Assembly (NCBI GenBank): GCA_023634235.1
Contig: JAMKCF010000004.1
Span: forward strand, 23,630,527 to 23,694,526
Direction: 5' to 3'
Length of the DNA: 64,000 nt
Origin: Pisaster brevispinus
Lineage: Eukaryota > Echinodermata > Asteroidea > Forcipulatida > Asteriidae
Shown here: piece after piece, positions 12,001 through 22,000 of the stretch
How positions within the stretch are numbered: position 1 is the first letter of the stretch
Layout: each line of letters starts with the position of its first letter
Notes under the pieces: generated by a model
Database searches by the model: none
The model's input: only the letters and a program-made list of their open reading frames with translations
What the model was told of the DNA's origin: nothing
Position numbers and translations under genes: made by a program

Positions 12001-15000
12001 TACTTTGAGAACATTACTTTTCAAGAGATGTACCTACATCACGAATTGTTTTTGGTTACCGACCCGTTTTGGCATGACTCTCGGAAATTGTCTTGGTCAG
12101 TGAATTTTATGTCAGAAACTCATTTAGGGTCAGGGTCGCCAAACACGCCCCTGATACATTTGCGCATAGCTCTAAATTGTTTTGGTTAGTGAATTTCACA
12201 TAATCACTTTATTTCAGGTCAGGCGCACTGAAAAAGTCTGAGAAACACCTTTGAGAAAAACTCTGCGTGGGTCGAAACACCAGGCTGTTAACAATTTTTG
12301 GCCTTGATAAAAATCTGTATAATTCCTCCGTTTTCGTGTGTGCTATGAACTTGTAAAACCTATGATAATAATAATAATTTATTGAATTTATATTGCGCTC
12401 TCTCCAGGACCAGCCTGTTCGAGGGCCCATAACAGTAAAAATGCCATAAGAAAATTACATAGAAAACAGTTTAAGAAAAGTACACCAGTAAAAAATATAA
12501 GCAAAATAGAAATCAAAGCCTTACAGGCAAAAAAGGTGCATGAACACCATAATACTATAAAAACTGTAAAAACAATGCAACTTAGGTACAATAGAGCATT
12601 TAAAAAGTTCACAATCAAATATAAACCATACAAAATGACAGATACAAAACTCACTGCACATCACCGAATGCTTTCTTAAAAAGGAAAGTTTTAAGTTGGG
12701 ATTTAAAAAGACTTTGTGAGTGCAGTTTACGAATATGTGATGGCAAGTTATTCCGTAGATTAGGTGCTGCTGAATAAAAAGCACGATTTCCTAAAGTAGC
12801 CAGCATTTTGCCCTTTGGATATTCTAAAAAGATTTCACCTGTTGACCTGAGGTTGTGACATCTTTGACTTCTGACAGTAACTATTTCATTTAAATAAGTA
12901 GGAGCAAGGTCATGTAAACATTTAGAAACCATTAGTAAAATCTTGAATTCAACCCTAAACTTAACAGGAAGCCAGTGTAAGCTGGTAAGAATGGGAGTTA
13001 TGTGACTCCAACGGTGAGAACCTATACCCAAACACCAACACTCCAATCTACAAAAGAAGTATTTGAAAAGGTTGTTGTTCATTTTTATTTTTACCCAGTG
13101 TGTCCTCCCAGATTACCTGCATGACATCACAGTCTAATGAAATCGCTATGGGTAAGGTCATGATGACCTTTGATGACCTTGGTGAGGTCAGTAGTCAGAG
13201 TAACTTCTCATACATGGCAGACCCTGTAGTAACAATTCCGAATCGGATGACCACTATACTCAGGTGAGTTAGCCTCAACTAAGAAATAGACATTTTTGCA
13301 GTGTTCACTATTAATACAGTATTGATAGAGAAACATTTTCTATAGGTTGAATCTTGCAGCATTCGGCATCTTGTTGTAGTCTTTATCCTCTCTTATTATA
13401 TTCAGCAAATTTTTAAAGAATCCTCCAAAACCCCTCTCAGGAAGTTGCCTTACTTTGTAGGATTTGGTACCGCGGGCCCAAATAGCCTTTTCCATGAAAT
13501 ATGCCAACTACATTCACGCATCCGAACAAACACTATTGGTGGGTAAACGCCGTAGAGTTGTTCAAAAGGACGACGCCCAAATGCGCATGCAGCACACCAC
13601 CATCAACCCTATTAAAAAAGGAATGATGGTGCCTCATGTTGCCAAGTAGGGTTAGTACGCTTGCATGGTGGGCAATTTGCATACATCATCGGTAAGGTCA
13701 ATGGCTTATCATTGAAGAGCAGGCACACGAATCTTATCCAATTTAAAACATTTGGTGAGTTACCATAGAGTGGAGGATTTTTCATTGTCTTTATAAAGAC
13801 ATGAGGGGTTACGGTTAATAGCAGTCTAGACTATTGACGTCACTTTTGCTTAAAATACCCGGCTGTCAGACAAACACTCCAGCACTTATTCGATCACCGC
13901 GTTATCAGCGTGCTAAATCGCACTTGTAGTACAGTCACTGCATGCGAGTAAACATAAAACTTGGACATGTTCGCATGCGAATGTTTGTGAATTTTGACAC
14001 CTTTGTCTGAGATCCGGGTACTTGGCTTTTATGTTTAGCACTAGGGTGGAGTACTATTGGAAAATTTATTTTTCTTTTCCTAATTAGTGGCGGATTGTTA
14101 GTGGAGGTGAGTGGTGACCGTTTGAAAGTGATTCAAGAGCCACAGATGGTGTTTTATGTTGGGACCGATAGTATAACATCGGTAAGTACAGAGTATCCTG
14201 CTATTTCCTTGTGCAAACAAACAAAATACATTTTGTTAACCATTCTGCTTAACTGTCACTATCACTATCTTTTACTTTGCCGTCCTGGGGGGGCAGATGT
14301 GTTTTTGATACAGTCATTTCATAAGAAAAGCAGTGTAGTTGGGCATGACGTGGCTTTACCTCTGGAACGCTTATCGCTCCATCTCATGGCTCATGTTGCC
14401 TCATTGAGTCTCTTGTACAGGTATTACAATGGCAGGTCCACCAACAGACACTCAATGATTTTTCTGCCTAACTGTACCTTTGTCCGCATCACACATTTCT
14501 CTGCCCGTTCACATCATGGTACTGTAGCTGTCCCCAAAGCTAATCCCCAGTGGCACTCATCAAGCTTTTTCCCATGTACTGCCTTAGTTTGGAATTCAAG
14601 ACCTGTGTCTTGCTTCCCTGCCTCTTATAGTCTGTCTCAATTCAAACACAACATCAATGGTCAGCTTTATGGGTTTTTTTATTTCCTCTTCTCTTATCTC
14701 CTTTCCAACTTTCTAGCCCTTACCTAGAGTGGCTGTTTTAGTGCCTTGTGATTGATAAAAGCGTTTTAGAGCATTCATATATTGTTTTTAGCTTAAGCCG
14801 TTTATGATGTGTTAACCTTTTGGTGTGAAACAGAACTGTTTCGATGTCCAAGACACATCAATGACTTGCAAGACACCGGATTTAAGTGTTGTACTGGCCC
14901 AAAGCAACAACTCCAAAATACTCTCACCTAAGGTGGGAGAGTTCGACTATGGCTTCATCTTAGACGGAGTTACCACGTACAGAAATTTCGGCAAGATGAC

Positions 15001-16056
15001 CGTTTATTTAGATCCAAAATATTTCATGTTCGAGGAGGAGGGATCCATCAAGGAGGTGCAGTTTGGAGATCGGACAATGATCACCATTCAGGTACACAAA
15101 GTTCTTTGTAAATTCTCATAGAAATCTTAAACAGTAAGAGGCTAGTTTACAAGAGCACTTGCTTTTAAACAGGAGCTTTTGCTTCTATTTCCAAAATTTC
15201 AACAACTACAAAATCTATTCCCGCCTAGAGCAGATGATAATATAAGTTTGTCTTGCTTTCTGGAACACTCACAGAACGCCCATTGTCAGTAGTGTCTCTT
15301 GAAGCGGTCCAAGTTCCCATCCAAGTTCCTAAACACACAAACAAACAAACGGCAAAAAGCATCTCATAAATTGCCTACCATGGTATTGATCTTTACGTCT
15401 TTGCATTTGAAGGGTCGTTATGTGGCGGAAACGTACCAGGAGAAGGACGTCAAAGTTTACGTCGGGAGTATGGAATGCATATCATTGATGCAGAAGGGAA
15501 ACAACCTGACGTGTCCTGTTCCAGATAACGAACAAGGAGAGGAGATCTATGATGTCAGGGTGAGTTACCAAACCTTGTACCATTCCAAACCCATCAAAAT
15601 CAAACAGTGTTATGGTTGAGCGTTCTAGTGCATCGTCAGCAATGGCTCTGGCTCCTGACTAAAATGCAAAGTGACGGCGGACATACTGCGTAAAACTCTC
15701 ATTGGTGTGCCGTGACCGAGCTGTCAAGCGCACCGGACTCTCTTTTGGTGTTTCAGAGCAGCAGAGTGTGGGTTCAAGTCCCTGTCATGACACCAGTGTC
15801 CTTGAGCAAGACACTTAACCATTAGAACTTTGCCTTGGGATTGGGCGTAAAGCAATAGAAAGAAGCCAGTTACACTTTAATCTCTAAGAGATGGGGTTTG
15901 CCCTTGTGTTTCTGTCAGTGGCTGCTGAATGCGCCGCAGCACCGTGAAAACCTTATACTAAGGTGCTACATAAATGGGTCTCATAGTTCAAAAACCTGTC
16001 TTAAAAATAATAATAAGCGCATTTAGATGCCTGTAGATAAAGCACTATACAAACTA

Positions 16057-16087
<31 letters not shown>

Positions 16088-19000
16088 CTACGTAATTTGG
16101 GGTATGCACATGTATCTTTTTAAAGAGAACGCAATGAATTTTACCCAGTAAGTCTGCTTCCACATAGTAATTCAAAGGTCTCCCATTCTAAACTTTTCTT
16201 AAATGATGACCCCAGGTCGAACATGGCAACCTGAATGTGACCGTGGGTCGTCTGAGGTACCTCCCACAGCAGTTGTCTCTCTACATCATCATCGGGGCAG
16301 TGTGCGGAGGAGCCTTTCTCATCATCCTCATCCTCTTCATTGTCTGCATCTGTCGTCGCATCAGCGCCAACGAGAGACGCTTCAAGAAGATGGAGATGCA
16401 GAGAGACGAGATGGAGATGCGAGTGGCACAGGAATGCAAGGATGGTCAGTAGAGAGCGGCAGACTTCTTATGAACTCTTTTGATTGAGCCAATACACTTA
16501 CATTGTCAACACAATAATCTTGGTTAATGATGGCCTGAGATTTCAAACCTAACAGGGTCCAATTTCATAGAGCTGCTTAAGCACAAAAAGTACGCAAAAT
16601 TATGCTTACCACAACAAGGTTACCAGCCATATACCATGCCACATGTAAATTAGCCGTAAATGCTTAGGTAATTTTTTCTGCTAAAGCAGCTCTATGAAAT
16701 TGGGCTGCAATTCTTCAAGGTAAAATAAGTGCAGTACTGATACTTTGCTCAAGGATTTTTTCCATCCATCCTGTATTCGTTAAGTATAAAAAGTACAATT
16801 TCAATCTTATATTTGTAGCCTTTGCCGAGCTGCAGATAACCGTCTTGACGGTGAGTAACGACGTAGAGGGATCTGGAATCCCCTTCCATGATTACCGAGA
16901 CTACGCTGCTAGAGTTCTCTTCCCGTGGAACCCCAACCATCCCGTCTTCAGGGAGATACCGGTCGTTAAAGAGAATGTAAGTGCCGGGTCTTTCTTTGTT
17001 TATTTGATATCCTCACTGAGTGCTGTATGAGAAGAAGAATTTGTTAGTCATTAATTTTGTCCAGCTTCATACCCTAAAGCAGTAAGGTTTATCTGTAAAA
17101 TACCCCCAAAAGGTTTAAGTTTGGTCACACATCTTGTAGTGCGTGTATTCATAAATCTCATCTTAAGGTTTAGTGGATTGTTGTTTACATTTTGAACAAC
17201 CTTGTGTGCACGTTAGACCTACCTCCATTTTCAATACCAACAACATAATGTTTTTCCTGAACAAAGTTCATTTTAAAACTTTAAAAGTTGTGTCCAAGGC
17301 AGTAACTTTTACAAGTAAACTTTGGGGTACCACCATGTGTAAATCTCTTTTGGGAGGAGTGTTGACTCTGAAAAGAGCTGTTGTGGTCTTGACGTTTCAA
17401 ACAGCGCACTCTGTTTGTTTTCAGGAGAAGAGATATTGGTTTTCGTTGCAAATGTTTCATTTTGTAAATATTTCAGATCTCCGGGTTCAAGCGTGATGTC
17501 CTTCAGAAGGGCTTGGTCCAGTTTGGCAACCTGATCGGGAACCAGACTTTCCTGACCATCTTCCTGCACACCCTGGAAGCCCAGAAGACCCTGAGCCTCA
17601 AGGACCTCAGCAACATCGCCTCCTTGCTGGTCATCGCTCTCCACAACCGCATGGACTTCCTGATGGAGGCTATCAAGGGACTGCTGCAGGAGAACATCCA
17701 GAAGTATGTCAACCAGGGTTGTCCTCAGCTTCTCCTTAGGAGGTATGTCCTTGCAAGTCTTTTCAAAGCAATGCTTATTACAACCCTCCCAGGAAGGAGC
17801 ATGTGTATCGCTTCGTCCACATGTGGCGTTCTTTCTTAACATTGGTCCTCGAGCCAAATGCCAGTTAAAAGCTTCAGAAGACCAGTCACAAGTGTGTTTA
17901 TTGGTCTGGCTAGATGTAGCTGATTCATTGCTTTCCTAATGCTGTGCGTAAATCACTGCTTGCTCAGATTCAAGTCCCATACAACTGACTCTGTTGAAAA
18001 GAGCTATGCTTAAGTTATGGATCAGTGGGAAATTCCTTGAAACGTAATGATTTTGATCAACTACCAATTTGAGTTCAAACATGTTTGCATTGGATACAAT
18101 TGAAGTTAACTGATTAGCTCAATGTATCCTCCAACCATCCCCAACCCTTCAAAATCCAACTGTATGTTTTATTTGATTCTGTTGGACTGAGGACTGTACA
18201 AAAAACGTGATTATGCTTTACCTGGGTTTAGGCATACCACCATAATCGCAGTCCAACAGTTTGGGTGTTGAGTTACTGTATGGAGTTGGACTGAGGACTA
18301 CACTAATAAACTGATTATGCTTTACATGGGATCAGGCATACCACCATAATCAGAGTCTAACAGTGTTTAGTTACCACATTATGGTGTTGGATTTTACAGA
18401 GTGAAGAAGGATCCTAGTGAACCAGTCAAGGGAGTTAGGGTCAGCTAATGATCATTTATATCCCAGGAAAATTTATCCTTGAGCTAAGAATGCAGTGGAT
18501 AAGTGTTGATATTTTTTCCCTCTTCATTGATGCAGGAGTGAAGCAGTTGTTGAGAAGCTTGTTTCTCACTGGTTATCGCTATTGATGTATGACTCACTGA
18601 GAGAGAGCATGGGCAAGCCCTTATTCCACCTCTTCTACGCTATCAAACAACAGGTAGGAGAAAACGTCAATTGCTGTCGAATTAGTTATTGATTTACCAT
18701 CCAGCTCCGTGGAGTGTGGGTTTGAATCCCGGCCGTGACACTCAGGTCCTTGAGCAAGACACATAGCCATAAATTGCTTCACTTAATGCAGCTTGATAAA
18801 TAGGAACCTGGAAGGGATGAGACTAGAATTGCTTCTTGTCACACTGCAGGGGCTCGTGGGTACCTGTGAGGTCAGAGAGTGTTAATGTGAATGATCCATG
18901 CACCCTTGTGGATTCCAGTGGTTTCAGGAATGCTTACGGCCCCCAATGAACAGGGATAATAATATTACAAGGTGCTTTGAGGGGCTTACTGTACTTGAAA

Positions 19001-22000
19001 AGGCACACAATAAATTCACGATATTATCAAAGATTATTACTCAATGGCATTTTTTAAATGATTAGGTTGATAAAGGCCCAGTGGACGCCATCACCGGTGA
19101 GGCTCGCTACGGTCTCAGTGAGATGAAAGTTATTAGACAACAAATTGACTTCAAGACGCTGGTAAGAAGGAAGATACATTATTTTAAATTAAAAGCAGTA
19201 CACCAGGAATTTGTCGAGCCAGGCATGTTTCTAATCATTAACAAGTTTTTATTTATTTAACTGTGATTAAACAACAAGGTTTATTAAACCAAGGTTGTTC
19301 AACCAGGTTATTTAAACCTGATTTGTCAATGTTTTCATCAAGTCGGTGCAATTGAAAATACATAAAAAAAAATTTAAACAAATCTATTTGAACTGTTAAC
19401 TCACTGATTAAGGAACCATGTCCTATACTCACTTCACTCTTACTCTACTCATTCCCTTCTAGAACATCGTCACAGCTAGTCTAGACTTGTCTGCAGAACC
19501 CATACAGCTGAAGGTGTTGGACTGTGACACCATCTCCCAGACCAAAGAGAAGATTCTTGATGCTGTCTACAAGACATATCCTTACTCCAAAAGACCTTCA
19601 CGAGATGAGCTTGATCTAGGTGAGAACTTTTTCCATCTCTCTCTGAAATATTTAAGAAAACAAGAGGAATGTCAATCATAAAGCTTTTTAAATTATACAA
19701 ATTAACACAAAAGAAACTGCAATAACTTTGCACTGTTTTCTCAAAACAAGAGTAACAGACCTGTGGTTTATCAGGATTATAGTATTTTTTTCCATAGATC
19801 TTCCTTTGTCTTCAATATTTCTTTAAAATTTGTGGGCATATTTCCAAGCCTCTGGTTTTCCTTTTTTTAATGATGCATCGTATACAAATTCTGATGACCT
19901 AGTGTAATGAGAATGTGGGTTCAAATCCTGGTCACGACACTTGAGCCCTTGAGCAAGGCACTTAACTATTAACTTGCGTCTCTTATCTTAGGTATGTAAA
20001 TGGGATTCTGGGAGAGCTGAGTTGCTAAAAAAGCAGCTTGGGGCAGTATGCTCCCCAGGGAGTTGAGAAAGTTTGAGGACTTGTCTATTAAGGCTGCCTG
20101 ATGAACAGTGAGAATGCTGTAAAGCACCTTGATCTAGCCTCTGTTAAATGTGCGTTCTATAAGAACCAAGTAGTTTTATTACCTGTAGACCATGGGAGAC
20201 TTTTACTCATTTTAAACAGTTTTTTTTTTTTATTGTTGTATAATCACATCACTGTCGCAGGCAAAGTTGTGAGAGTGTCCTTTATCATTTTCTGTCTTTA
20301 CAGAATGGAGTGACAAACCCCAGGGCTCTGGTAGTATGATTTTACTGGATGAAGATGTGCGCGGTAGACTTGATGGAGAATGGAAACGAGTCAACACACT
20401 AGCACACTACCAGGTAGGAAATTCATTCATCATAAAGTTTTTGGAAAAGTAATTTTGATCAGAGCCCTTCACTGTTTTAGGTAGTGTTACAATATAATAC
20501 AGGTCTGTGACTTGTGAAGATTTTTCCAGAGTTTACAATTTTTCATCCAATTTTGTTTGACTCAACATTTTCTTTATTGCAATAAAGTTGCCAACACATG
20601 AAGAAAAAAGTCGCAACAAAATTCTTGCCTTTGATAAATATTTGTTTTGATGTGGGGGGGGGGGTGGGGGGTGTCTGTAAGTCTTGTTCAAAATGAGATT
20701 GAGTGGCCTTTCTCCTGTAGATAAAGTGAAGACCCAAACCCTTAGTGTAGTTTTCAGGATTTGTGTCAGTTTGACAGAAAAGTATCACATTTTACATTTT
20801 TGGAGTAACAGTATGTGGTCTGCATTGTTTGGTATTGGCCAGGGCCCACAGCTGTGTGAAGTGATGGAGTCATGCTTTACGTCAGGGCTAAAAAATGTAA
20901 AGATTGGGTTTCTTGGGATTTGTTTATAGGTTCCTGATGGTGCTACACTTCGCCTTGTTAGAGCCCAGATCAACGGGGGATCTCTACCCAACTCACCAGC
21001 AAAAAAATATAGTAAGCCAGTCTCCTCCTTAAACCCTTCATTCAGCGACAGATTACCAGAGATTTTACACTATAAAATTGGATATATACAATACTCCTCT
21101 ATGAACACATTAAACCTCCCACTGACGTGTCAGTATCATCCACTATGGTTTTTGACTGATAGATGAACCAGCCTACAATATGATATCATGTGGTGAACGC
21201 ATCTACACAGTACTGTCAGACCATTCAATATCACCAACTGTGGTTTTGAATGATAGATAGAAGCTGTACCAGCTTTCATTGTGATATATGTGCAAAATGC
21301 ATCTACCCAGTACACATGCACACAAGTGTGTAATGACCTCCAACCATGGACCCTCCTTTGTCCAACTCTTCGTCCTGTCAAACGTTGACCCCATTGTTTT
21401 CCTTTTCTGACAGCAATCATGGTCCTATTGTGCCTTTTGTTATAAGGCCTCAGTTTGAATGGCACTACAAGTACACAGGTACACAATTACTTCTATACAA
21501 CCCGTGCAGTTGAATGGTTTCATATGATTGGTCAACTCGCTGGAAAATATTACCAAGAGTAGGAGGGTTAAGCCAATGCGGTAGGATATCGACCTACCTG
21601 TCTCTGAGCCAACTCTATGACATATTGTTAGGACTGTGTTTCCTGATGTTGTAACACTCGGAAGTTTTCAATTCTGACATTTAAACGTTGATTCCCCTAT
21701 CCTAGGTCTAGGCACTTCACGGGCCAGTCCAGCCACCTCAGCATCTCCCATCATTGATCCTGAGAGGGGATCATACCAGTGGCATCTTGTCAAACACGTT
21801 GACTCTGGAAGCCTAAGGAAAGGAGAGCGGGACCAGAAGATGATGGCCGAGATCTACTTGCCAAGGTTACTCACGACAAAGGTGAGCAGTCTGCCGAAGC
21901 AGTCTAGTGCACTGAACTCAAATTCTGATGTAGTCAGAGTGTGGGTTTCGGGTCTCCAGTCATGGCGCTATTGTCCTTGAGCACGACACTTGACCATAAT

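Larger units (their letters stand above)
10172..15559 (+). other. Plexin IPT/TIG repeat exons
   Basis: Seven exons (10172-10314, 11156-11270, 11794-11939, 13099-13263, 14088-14181, 14834-15091, 15413-15559) cover product residues about 258-613. They contain repeated IPT signatures: a proline/glycine-rich start, a G-GT-VT-L-G strand and a paired cysteine, clearest at 11794-11939 ([16 protein letters not shown]). The last IPT contains the plexin-typical YGFI-DGV segment at 14834-15091. These Ig-like folds extend the extracellular stalk. Confidence 0.85.

Noticed and set aside
12521..12784. Minus-strand frames near 12.4-12.8 kb (cysteine/phenylalanine-rich)
   Set aside because: They are the 3' UTR and alternative frame of the retrotransposon fragment at 12360-13082.
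14095..14727. 210-codon + frame as a single gene
   Set aside because: It fuses plexin exon 14088-14181, its intron start and a retrotransposon remnant by chance; the exon must be spliced at 14181 to keep phase with 14834.
17309..17857. 182-codon minus-strand open frame
   Set aside because: It is antisense to plexin exon 17477-17742. Conserved plexin exons often leave the opposite strand open, and the translation has no recognisable motif.
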